This document shows, in pieces, positions 15,142-23,939 of a stretch of 64,000 nt of DNA. Numbering within the stretch: the stretch's first letter is position 1; each line of letters opens with the position of its first letter. Source of the stretch: Nocardia sp. BSTN01 (GTDB lineage Bacteria; Actinomycetota; Actinomycetes; Mycobacteriales; Mycobacteriaceae); NCBI RefSeq assembly GCF_015354405.1, contig NZ_JADKYP010000014.1, positions 62,001 through 126,000 of the forward strand, given 5' to 3'. Both the position numbers and the translations under genes were made by a program. The notes under the pieces are model-generated. The model was given only the letters and a program-made list of their open reading frames with translations, was not told the origin of the DNA and ran no database searches.

Positions 15142-15473
15142 ATGTGCCTGGCAGTCCCGGGGAAGGTGCTCGACCTGTACGAGCGCGACGGCACGCTGAT
15201 GTCGGTGGTCGACTTCGGCGGTGTCCACAAAGACGTATGCCTGCAATACATTCCGGATGCCGCGGTCGGCGACTACGTCGTCGTGCACGTCGGATTCGCC
15301 ATTCAGCGCCTCGACGAGGAATCGGCGCTGGCCACCCTGGCCGAATTCGAACACCTCGGTGTACTGAACGAGGAGTTCGGCGACGGCTTCGCCATCGCCG
15401 CCCGGCAGTCCGGACTTCCCGATCCCACCTCCGGCGTGCCGTCGGAGCCCGCCCGTGACGACGAGGTGAACCG

Positions 15474-15477
<4 letters not shown>
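15142..15477 (+). CDS. hypC: HypC-type chaperone (second copy, long tail)
   Basis: 111 residues from ATG 15142 ([17 protein letters not shown]), with the essential Cys2. The open frame begins at 15118, but that start would add residues ahead of Cys2, and GGAAGGA sits properly before 15142. The body reads [20 protein letters not shown] and [20 protein letters not shown]. About 30 Gly/Pro/Asp-rich residues follow the normal HypC end ([16 protein letters not shown]). Its stop overlaps hypD (ATGA), so this copy is the likely direct partner of HypD. Confidence 0.9.
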
Positions 15478-16578
<1,101 letters not shown>

Positions 16579-16586
<8 letters not shown>

Positions 16587-17664
16587 CCACGCCGAAACCT
16601 CCGCTGCGCCACCGGTATTCGACGCGGAGAGCTGGGTGTGCCCACTGCCGCTGCGGGATTCGCCGACGATCGTGATGGCGCACGGCGGCGGGGGCGCGAT
16701 GTCGGGCGAGCTGATCGAGCACCTGTTCCTGCCCGCGTTCGGCGCCGCCGCCGAGGCCGCGCTCGGGGACGCGGCGGTGGTCGAGGTCGGCGGCACGAGG
16801 CTGGCGTTCTCCACCGATTCGTTCGTGGTGAAACCGCTCGTCTTCCCCGGCGGCACGATCGGCGAGCTGGCGGTCAACGGCACCGTGAACGATCTGGCCA
16901 TGGCCGGTGCGCAGCCGCTGGTGCTGTCGACGGCGTTCATTCTGGAAGAGGGCACCGATCTGGCCGAGATCGCCCGGGTCGCCGAGGCCATGGGCGAGGC
17001 CGCCGGCACGGCCGGGGTGAAGCTGGTGACCGGCGATACGAAAGTGGTCGACGCCGGTCACGGGGACGGCATCTTCGTCAACACCGCGGGCATCGGGCTG
17101 GTGCCCGCGGGGGTCGACATCCGTCCCGAGCGCGCCCGGCCCGGCGACGTCGTGCTGATCAGCGGCGACATCGGTGTGCACGGGGTGGCGGTGATGAGCT
17201 GCCGCGAGGGCCTGGAATTCGGCACCACCGTGCGCAGCGACACCGCCGCGCTGAACGGTCTGGTCGCCGCCGTCCTCGCCACCGGCGCCGACGTCCACAC
17301 GTTGCGCGATCCCACCCGCGGCGGGGTCGCGGCGACATTGAACGAGATCGCGAAAGCCGCGAATACCGGTGTGCGACTGGACGAGCGCGCGCTGCCAATC
17401 CCCGACGCGGTCCGCGATGCGTGCGGACTGCTGGGCCTGGATCCGCTGTACGTGGCCAACGAGGGGAAGGCGGTCGCCTTCGTCGCCGCCGAGGACGCCG
17501 ACCGCGCGCTGGAGGCCATGCGGGCGCATCCGCTGGGCGCGCGGGCCTGCGCGATCGGTGTCTGCGTCGACGAACATCCCGGAATGGTGGTCGCGCGCAC
17601 CGCCCTCGGCGGTACCCGGGTGGTGGATCTTCCTGCCGGCGAACAGCTTCCGCGGATCTGCTGA
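16579..17664 (+). CDS. hypE: HypE, thiocarboxamide dehydratase
   Basis: 361 residues of the PurM/AIR synthase fold. It dehydrates the HypF-made C-terminal thiocarboxamide to thiocyanate using ATP. Seen are [54 protein letters not shown] and [13 protein letters not shown]. The protein ends LPRIC, so the terminal Cys that carries the cyanide group is present. The start overlaps hypD by 8 bp. Confidence 0.97.
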
Positions 17665-17692
17665 GCGCGGCGGGTCGCGGGCGGGAGACATG

Positions 17693-18766
17693 ATGCGGCC
17701 GACGATGACGGTAGCGCCCCCTCGGGAGTGGGCGCGAGAAGATCGCGCCCGGCGCCGCGGCGTGACCGGCATGGCCGTGACGGTGATCGCGCTGCACCTC
17801 GCGGGCTGGGGGCTGCTGGCCGCCCTGGTCGTCCCGAACCACTACGCGGTGGGCAGTGTGGTGTTCGGTGCCGGCCTGGGCGTAACCGCGTACACGCTGG
17901 GGATGCGGCACGCCTTCGACGTCGACCATATCGCCGCCATCGACAACACCACCCGCAAGCTGGTGGGCGAGCGCAGAACCCCGGTGTCGGTCGGATTCTG
18001 GTTCTCGCTCGGGCATTCCACCGTCGTCTTCGTCATGGTCGGTGCGCTGGCACTGGGCGCGCGGATGCTGGCCTCCGGTGTCGAGGACGACGGGTCCGGA
18101 CTGCGGCGCTGGACCGGCACCTTCGGCAGCGGCGTCTCGGGCACCTTCCTGCTGCTCATCGGCCTGCTGAACCTGGTGTCGCTCATCGGTATCGGGCGTG
18201 CACTGCGCGCGGTGCGCCGGGGCGAGGGTGACGAGCGGGAACTGGATTCCCGGCTGCACGCGCGCGGAGCGCTGAACCGGGTGCTGGCGCCGCTGGTTCG
18301 CGCGGTGCGCAGGCCGGGGCAGATGTATCCGATCGGCGTGCTGTTCGGGCTGGGATTCGACACGGTGACCGAGGTGAGTCTGCTGGTGCTCGCGGGTGGC
18401 GCGGCGGCCGACACCGACCTGCCCTGGTACGCGATCGTGGTGCTGCCGCTGCTGTTCTCGGCCGGTATGACCCTGTTCGACTCGCTGGACGGGGCGTGTA
18501 TGAACGCGGCCTACGGCTGGGCCTGCGCCGCGCCGGCCCGCAAGATCTACTACAACCTGCTGGTGACCGGGCTGTCGGTCGCGGTGGCCCTGCTGATCGG
18601 CGCCCAGGAGATCGTCTCCGTGGTCACCGGCGCACTGGGCATCACCTCCGGCCCGCTGGCCTGGATCGGCGGTCTCGATCTGGGGGCGATGGGATTCGTG
18701 GTGGTGGCGCTGTTCGTCGCGACCTGGCTGCTGGCGCTGATCCTGTGGCGACGCGAGGAAACATGA
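17693..18766 (+). CDS. NiCoT-family nickel/cobalt permease
   Basis: About 357 residues with eight or so hydrophobic segments. The signature of the family is RHAFDVDHIAAIDNTTRKL; LGFDTVTEVSLL and FSAGMTLFDSLDGACMNAAYG are also present. It should supply nickel for the hydrogenase. Two adjacent ATGs (17690 and 17693) follow GGGAGA; 17693 gives the better spacing. Position right after hypE and coupling to the next gene (ATGA) place it in the hydrogenase transcript. Confidence 0.92.
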   Translation: MRPTMTVAPPREWAREDRARRRGVTGMAVTVIALHLAGWGLLAALVVPNHYAVGSVVFGAGLGVTAYTLGMRHAFDVDHIAAIDNTTRKLVGERRTPVSVGFWFSLGHSTVVFVMVGALALGARMLASGVEDDGSGLRRWTGTFGSGVSGTFLLLIGLLNLVSLIGIGRALRAVRRGEGDERELDSRLHARGALNRVLAPLVRAVRRPGQMYPIGVLFGLGFDTVTEVSLLVLAGGAAADTDLPWYAIVVLPLLFSAGMTLFDSLDGACMNAAYGWACAAPARKIYYNLLVTGLSVAVALLIGAQEIVSVVTGALGITSGPLAWIGGLDLGAMGFVVVALFVATWLLALILWRREET

Positions 18767-19518
18767 GCGGGCCGCAGATGTTCGCGCGCTACGCCTACGC
18801 GCCGAACGCGCTGGGCTACTGCGGGCCCGCCGACGCCCCCGCGCTGGCCGGCGGGACCGATGCCGAGATCCGGGCCGTGGCACGACGCTTCTCCGGAGCC
18901 TGGCCGTACCTGCACGTGCTGTCGTCGATGACCGGAATCCCCGATCCGCTCGACCCGCGACTGGTCGAATCCTATTGGCTCGGTGGGGGAGTCGGCGCGC
19001 GGATCGACAGGACGGAGTTCCTGTCGAGGCTGTTGTCGGTGATCGGCCCGATCGCCGGCGGGTACTGGCGTCACCTCGGTCCGGAGCTGGCCGAGGAGAG
19101 CGCGGCCAACCATCACTTTCACGTCTTCGGCATCTACCCGTGGACCCGTCTGCTCGGCCGGGGTCCCGCGGATCTGCCGCTGCGCGTGCTCGACAACTGC
19201 CGGATCACGTGGGCACGGGTCTGCGCGCGCGACGCCACCACCGCGACGGTGTGTGCGCGGCGGCTGTGCTGGAACGATTCCCGGCTCTCCCTGTCGGCGG
19301 AGACGTCGCGCCGCATCGAACTGGCCGGGGCGGGCATCGACGCCGCCGATTTCGAGGTGGGCGACCATCTCGCGCTGCATTGGGAGCACATCTGCGCCCG
19401 GCTCGACCGCACCCGGCTGGATCGGCTCACGTCCGCGACGGCCTGGCAGCTGGCGGCCACGAACCGCCGCCTGGGCCCGAACTCCGTGACTGCGGCCCGG
19501 CCCTCACGGGCCTCGTGA
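18763..19518 (+). CDS. DUF6390-like hydrogenase-cluster protein
   Basis: 251 residues, last gene of the hydrogenase block. It starts MSGPQMFARYAYAPNALGYC and contains WPYLHVLSSMTGIPDPLDPRLVESYWLGG, HHFHVFGIYPWTRLL and DHLALHWEHICARL. A conserved Cys follows the first Tyr-rich stretch and there are several His residues in its middle (NHHFHVF). No known fold is obvious. I attribute it to DUF6390 from memory. The coupled start places it with the nickel permease. Confidence 0.75.
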   Translation: MSGPQMFARYAYAPNALGYCGPADAPALAGGTDAEIRAVARRFSGAWPYLHVLSSMTGIPDPLDPRLVESYWLGGGVGARIDRTEFLSRLLSVIGPIAGGYWRHLGPELAEESAANHHFHVFGIYPWTRLLGRGPADLPLRVLDNCRITWARVCARDATTATVCARRLCWNDSRLSLSAETSRRIELAGAGIDAADFEVGDHLALHWEHICARLDRTRLDRLTSATAWQLAATNRRLGPNSVTAARPSRAS

Positions 19519-19530
19519 CGGCGACGGCGG

Positions 19531-20421
19531 TTACTGCTCCGGGTGCTCGCGCAACGTTCGCTCCCGGGTGATCTGGGCATCGACCACGGCGCCGAGCAGG
19601 ATCGCGAAGTTGGTGAGCCACAACCACATCAGCAGGACGATCGCCGCGGTCAACGACCCGTACACGCGATCGAGCGAGTCGAAATGGGCGGCGTAGAGCG
19701 CCAGTCCGGCCGATCCCGCGATCCAGATGCCCACGGCGATCACGCTTCCCGAGGTCAGCCAGCGCCACCGCTGGCCCTCGGTGTTCGGCGCGACCCAGTA
19801 CAGCAGCGCCAGTGCGACACTCACCAGCAGGGCCAGCAGCGGCCACTTCACGATCGACCAGACGAGCAGGCCCGCCGAACCCATCCCGATCCGGTTGCCG
19901 GCGTGTTCGGCCAGGCCCGGCGTGATGGCGAAGCCGAGCACGGTGACGACCACGGCGACCACCAGCATCAGACCCAGTGCGAATCGCAATGGCAGTGTGC
20001 GCCACAAGGATCGGCTCTCCCGCACCCCGTAGAGGGCGTTGGCCGCGCGGATGAACGCGCCCAGGTAGGTCGAGACGGTCCAGAACGCCGACAACAGGCC
20101 CACGACCGCCATCGGACCGGACAGCGACTTGACCGACTGCAGGTGGTGGATCGAGCCGGAGATCAGTGAGGTGCCGCCGCCGGGGCCCAGCCGACCGGCC
20201 GCGCCCGCGAGCGAGTCGGCGGGGGCCGGTCCGGCGATACTCAGCACGACGATGGCGATCAGCAGGGCCGGAAACAGCGACAACATGCTGTAGTACGTCA
20301 ATGCCGCCGCCCAGTCGGACAATTCGTCCGACCACGCCGCGCGCACGGTACGCAGGAGCACTCTGACCTCGGCCCGGCGAAACACCCGATACCGAAGCGC
20401 CGGCTCCGATCCGACCGCCAC
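19531..20421 (-). CDS. YihY/BrkB-family inner-membrane protein
   Basis: About 296 residues with roughly six transmembrane helices. The family core is DWAAALTYYSMLSLFPALL, followed by AFWTVSTYLGAFIRAANA and LYGSLTAAIVLLMWLWLTN-type segments. The role is unknown (UPF0761; once misnamed RNase BN). The start is the GTG at 20421, which follows GGGAGGT; a much longer open frame upstream has no homology and is rejected. It converges on the hydrogenase operon, 12 bp apart. The 299 bp upstream of it hold no gene I can support. Confidence 0.85.
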   Translation of the reverse strand: MAVGSEPALRYRVFRRAEVRVLLRTVRAAWSDELSDWAAALTYYSMLSLFPALLIAIVVLSIAGPAPADSLAGAAGRLGPGGGTSLISGSIHHLQSVKSLSGPMAVVGLLSAFWTVSTYLGAFIRAANALYGVRESRSLWRTLPLRFALGLMLVVAVVVTVLGFAITPGLAEHAGNRIGMGSAGLLVWSIVKWPLLALLVSVALALLYWVAPNTEGQRWRWLTSGSVIAVGIWIAGSAGLALYAAHFDSLDRVYGSLTAAIVLLMWLWLTNFAILLGAVVDAQITRERTLREHPEQ

Positions 20422-20720
20422 AGTGCCTACCTCCCAGCAGATTTCGATCCGCGCACAGTCGGATCGCCGGCGCCTGTGTTCGAAATACCACGACCGGATC
20501 CCGCCACGCGCGGCCGGTGCGGTTTCCTTTCGGACGATTTCGAGCACTTTTCCCGTGCCGCCGGGCCCGGTTGCGAAACGTGGATGGCGGCTTGCGAGAC
20601 AAGCCCTTTCGTCGTCACGGCCCCTCGCCGTGGCGGCCGGTGTCGCCGCGGGTGTTCGCTGAGTGGCACGGATGTCCCGCTGTGCGAGACCGAGGGTGGG
20701 TGTGTCGTGGGTCACGACCG

Positions 20721-21644
20721 ATGCTGAACCGCATGATTCGGATCGGAATGCTGTTGCCCTATGTGGACGGAATGATCGGTTCCGGCGGATTTCTGCAGGA
20801 TCTGGCGGGGACGCTGGAGGAATGCGGGGTCGAGTCGGCCTGGGCGGTCGAGCACGTCGTGGTGGCCGACGAGTACGACCCGCAATATCCGTATTCACCG
20901 GACGGGCGGATGCCCGGCGCCGAGCACGGGGCGCCGATGACCGATCCGCTGGAGACGATCGCCTTTCTGGCCGGTTCGACGCGCACGCTGCGCTTCGGCA
21001 CCGCGATGATGGTCGCACCGCTGCACAGTCCGGTGGTTCTGGCCAAACGGGCCGCCACCATCGCGCTGCACTCCGGTGACCGGCTGCTGCTCGGGCTCGG
21101 AATCGGCTGGCAGAAGGAGGAATACGCGGCGATCGGCGTACCCTTCGCCGATCGTGGCGCACGCCTCGACGACGGGATCGGCGCGATGCGTGCGCTGTGG
21201 GCGGAGGCTCCCGCGAGCTACGCGGGCAAGCACGTGCGTTTCGATCGCGTCTACTGCGAACCACGCCCGTCGAAGGGGACGGTGCCGATCGTCGTGGGCG
21301 GCAACAGTGCGCCCGCGGTGCGGCGGGCCGGTCGCGTGGCCGACGGCTGGTTTCCGTACACGATCACGCCGGCCGATTTCGCCGCGCGTGCCGACGAGGT
21401 GCGCGCGCACGCGCGTGCCGCGGGGCGTGCCGAGAGCGCGGTCGAGTTGACGGCGTGGCCCGGATCATGTGATCCGGCAAGGGAATTCGATATCGAGTTC
21501 GTCCGTGGCTACACCGATGCGGGCGCGTCGCGGCTGGTGGTGAATCCGCCGCTGTTCGGCGACGAGTCGTTGTTCGCCGCCGGGATCGCGGGGCTGCCCG
21601 GATATATCGCCCGGTACCTCGACGAGGTGGTGAGCAAGCTGTGA
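20721..21644 (+). CDS. LLM-class, probable F420-dependent oxidoreductase
   Basis: About 307 residues of the luciferase-like TIM barrel. Motifs: MIRIGMLLPYVDG, SAWAVEHVVVADEY, RTLRFGTAMMVAPLHSPVVLAK, GDRLLLGLGIGWQKEEYAAIG and VPIVVGGNSAPAVRRAGRVADGWFP. This resembles the TIGR03619-type F420 subfamily common in mycolate actinobacteria. The start is ATG 20721 or ATG 20733; no ribosome site decides. It overlaps the next gene by 4 bp, so it works with the two small barrel proteins downstream. Confidence 0.85.
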   Translation: MLNRMIRIGMLLPYVDGMIGSGGFLQDLAGTLEECGVESAWAVEHVVVADEYDPQYPYSPDGRMPGAEHGAPMTDPLETIAFLAGSTRTLRFGTAMMVAPLHSPVVLAKRAATIALHSGDRLLLGLGIGWQKEEYAAIGVPFADRGARLDDGIGAMRALWAEAPASYAGKHVRFDRVYCEPRPSKGTVPIVVGGNSAPAVRRAGRVADGWFPYTITPADFAARADEVRAHARAAGRAESAVELTAWPGSCDPAREFDIEFVRGYTDAGASRLVVNPPLFGDESLFAAGIAGLPGYIARYLDEVVSKL

Positions 21645-21952
21645 CCCCGACGGTGACGGTGATCGACGAGATCGCCATCCCCCACGATCGAGTCGAGGAA
21701 TGGTCGCGGCGCTGGCGCAGCGACTATCTGCCCGGCGCCGGTGACCGCGGCATGCGCGTGGTCCGGCAGTGCCGCCGCTTCACCTCACCCGACACGGTGA
21801 CGCTGGAGATCCAGTGGGAACTGCCCGGAATCTACGAGTTCTACGGGATGCGCGCGGCGGCGGGCGCCGACGACGCGGTGAGCGGCTTCTGGCGGTGGAC
21901 CGATTCGCTCGCGCTGTCACGGGCGCGGCGCGTCCTCGAGGAGGTGCGGTGA
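21641..21952 (+). CDS. Small dimeric alpha/beta-barrel protein
   Basis: 103 residues from a GTG overlapping the previous stop. VIDEIAIPHDRVEEWSRRW...RGMRVVRQCRRF and TVTLEIQWELPGIYEFYGMR resemble the ferredoxin-like/EthD or antibiotic-monooxygenase folds, where the N-terminal strand-helix and a Trp-rich end are typical. No catalytic residue stands out. Probably acts on the same substrate as the adjacent oxidoreductase. Confidence 0.6.
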   Translation: MTPTVTVIDEIAIPHDRVEEWSRRWRSDYLPGAGDRGMRVVRQCRRFTSPDTVTLEIQWELPGIYEFYGMRAAAGADDAVSGFWRWTDSLALSRARRVLEEVR

Positions 21953-22488
21953 TGTCGCGCTGGGTCGTTCGCACACCGGCGGGAGTCGACGGTCCGGCCG
22001 GGGCCGAGGGCGGTGACGATCTGCCCGGTAGCGTCGGCGGACTCGGGATGACCTGGGACCTGAGTTGTGACGATATCGACGCGGCCTGGCCGGGTCGACC
22101 GGCGGCCGCCGACGCCGTGGCGCTGACCCGCCTGGTCGGTGCGCGGGTCGCGATGCCCGGCAGGCGCATCAAACGCACGTTGTTGTTGCGGGTGCGTCCC
22201 GGAACCGAACCGGCCGTGCTGGATCGATTCGAAGCCGACCTGGCCGCGATGCCCGGCCACATCGCGGCGATCGGGTCGTGGACCCTCAGTCGCGCCGACC
22301 ACCCGCGGTGGACGCACGCCTGGGAACAGGAATTCGCCGACCTCGACGGCCTCAACGCCGACTACCTGCTCCACCCCTACCACTGGACCTGCGTCGACCG
22401 ATGGTTCGACCTTGAAACCCCCGACTCCATCGTCGACCCGGCCATCGCCCACCTGTACCGCTGGGCCGACGGGCCGCTGCTGTCGTGA
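21952..22488 (+). CDS. Dabb-like barrel protein
   Basis: About 178 residues. KRTLLLRVRPGTEPAVLDRFEADLAAMPGHIAAIGSWTLS and DYLLHPYHWTCVDRWFDLE follow the stress-responsive alpha/beta barrel (Dabb) pattern: strand, helix, then HPxHxxxVDRWF. GTG 21949 is an alternative start overlapping the previous stop. It completes a three-gene unit with the LLM oxidoreductase. The substrate is unknown. Confidence 0.6.
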   Translation: MSRWVVRTPAGVDGPAGAEGGDDLPGSVGGLGMTWDLSCDDIDAAWPGRPAAADAVALTRLVGARVAMPGRRIKRTLLLRVRPGTEPAVLDRFEADLAAMPGHIAAIGSWTLSRADHPRWTHAWEQEFADLDGLNADYLLHPYHWTCVDRWFDLETPDSIVDPAIAHLYRWADGPLLS

Positions 22489-22496
22489 CCGGGTAC

Positions 22497-22514
22497 GCCG
22501 CCTGATCCGGCGGC
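22497..22514. terminator. Short hairpin between convergent genes
   Basis: GCCGCC-tgatcc-GGCGGC lies 9 bp after one stop and 72 bp before the convergent one. The stem is short and has no T-run, so termination is only plausible. Confidence 0.35.
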
Positions 22515-22585
22515 AGATGTTCCGCGCGGGTCCCTCCGACTGCTTGTAGATGGCCGAGCGGGACAGTAGGCGCGATTCGACGGTC

Positions 22586-23485
22586 TCAGGGGTGGGGTGC
22601 CAGGTCGATTCGCAGGGTATCGCCGGTATTGATAACGAATACGCGGTCGCGGTGCTGGGCGCTCCATTTATGGGGAATGAGGATGTACTTGTCGTTGGAG
22701 CGCGCGAGCAGAAGCAGGCCGCTGTATTGGAAGCGATACTTCTCGCCCGGTGTGGTGATGGCATCCACCTTCGAGCCACCACCGCCGACGGCCAAGCGGT
22801 CGACACTGAAGATGACTGCCACGGGCTGGCCGGGGAAGCCCCGTTCCTCCGCTGCACGCGCGTCTCGTTCTGCTCGATCGGCGGCATATGAATCCACCGC
22901 CCAGAAGGTTCCGAGAAACCCGAGAATGAGCAGCGCCAGAATGAGAACCCATGGTGTCGGCTGTGGTGGGCGACGGCCACCGCCGCGGCGCAAGAGTGTT
23001 GCGTAGCTGCTTTGCAGGTATAGGCGATACGCGATCAACCCCACGCTCGTGAGCAGCATCAAAGGCAGCCCGACGCTCATCGTGCGAGGAAGGCTGCCGC
23101 GTATCGCCACGCCGACCACCACCGCGACGCCGAGAGCGATCCCGGCGACGGCGACACCCCCGGCCCACATTCGCAACACCCGGCGGGGCCGGCGGCTTCG
23201 TGCGGCCGCCACGATCGGCACCCGCTGCGATGCGACGATGCCCACGACGGCCAACACGGCTAGCACGACCGGGAAGAAGGCGCCGTTGATGCTTCTGACC
23301 ATGTAGTCCGACGCACTGAGATCCAGGAAGCGTGCGTCGACTCCGAAATACGCGTACCAGGACCGGGTGTAGGTCAGGCCGAAGTAATACAGAACTGCGG
23401 CGGTCAAGGTCGCCTGAGAGACGGCGACCGCAACCGAGACAGCCCGCTGGAAAGACTCCGAGTTACTCGGCCGAGGGACGGTCAT
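22586..23485 (-). CDS. Multi-pass membrane protein, unknown
   Basis: 299 residues with about five hydrophobic segments in the first 200 (for example FFPVVLAVLAVVGIVAS, VAVAGIALGVAVVVGVAI, WVLILALLILGFLGTFW). A soluble C-terminal domain follows, with PVAVIFSVDRLAV, YRFQYSGLLLLARSNDKY and FVINTGDTLRIDL, which may face outward. I do not recognise the family. Its ATG overlaps the stop of the upstream lipoprotein gene (ATGA), so the two are co-translated. Confidence 0.65.
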   Translation of the reverse strand: MTVPRPSNSESFQRAVSVAVAVSQATLTAAVLYYFGLTYTRSWYAYFGVDARFLDLSASDYMVRSINGAFFPVVLAVLAVVGIVASQRVPIVAAARSRRPRRVLRMWAGGVAVAGIALGVAVVVGVAIRGSLPRTMSVGLPLMLLTSVGLIAYRLYLQSSYATLLRRGGGRRPPQPTPWVLILALLILGFLGTFWAVDSYAADRAERDARAAEERGFPGQPVAVIFSVDRLAVGGGGSKVDAITTPGEKYRFQYSGLLLLARSNDKYILIPHKWSAQHRDRVFVINTGDTLRIDLAPHP

Positions 23486-23859
23486 CGCGTGGACGTAGTC
23501 CCCGTGTCGGGCGCAGGCGGCGCAACGCGGGGTGCTGGTGGTTCGGAGTCGGGCGGGCCTGGCGGCAGTGTCGTGCTCGGTATTCCGGCGCCGCTGCCGG
23601 GCGTGGCTGGAGAAATTGTGGCTGTGGGCGGCAGGCCGTCCCCGCTGTCCGCGGTGGGCTGCGGGGCAGGCGTGGTCAGGCCGGGGACGAGCGAGCCGGA
23701 AACCGGGCTACTCGATCCAGCTGTCTGCGAACCTTCCACCGCCCCATCGGGACTCGACGGACTAACCACTGTTGTCGTGGTCGGCCCACTGTCGGTTGAA
23801 CGGCACGCAACCAGGGACCAGGACACCGACATGATGAGCATGACCAGAACGACGCGCAT
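23482..23859 (-). CDS. Pro/Ser/Thr-rich lipoprotein
   Basis: 125 residues. MRVVLVMLIMSVSWSLVAC is a short signal peptide ending in a lipobox Cys at about residue 19. The remainder is low complexity (TTTTVVSPSSPDG, TLPPGPPDSEPPAPR) and is probably an unfolded linker on the outer face of the membrane. No enzymatic motif. It is coupled to the membrane protein gene that follows. Confidence 0.6.
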   Translation of the reverse strand: MRVVLVMLIMSVSWSLVACRSTDSGPTTTTVVSPSSPDGAVEGSQTAGSSSPVSGSLVPGLTTPAPQPTADSGDGLPPTATISPATPGSGAGIPSTTLPPGPPDSEPPAPRVAPPAPDTGTTSTR

Positions 23860-23939
23860 GTATACCCCTCGGGCAAATGAAGTCGTTGACGAGAAGTGTG
23901 ACACAAAAGCCCCGCGAGACCACTGCGTTGTCGGGTGCG

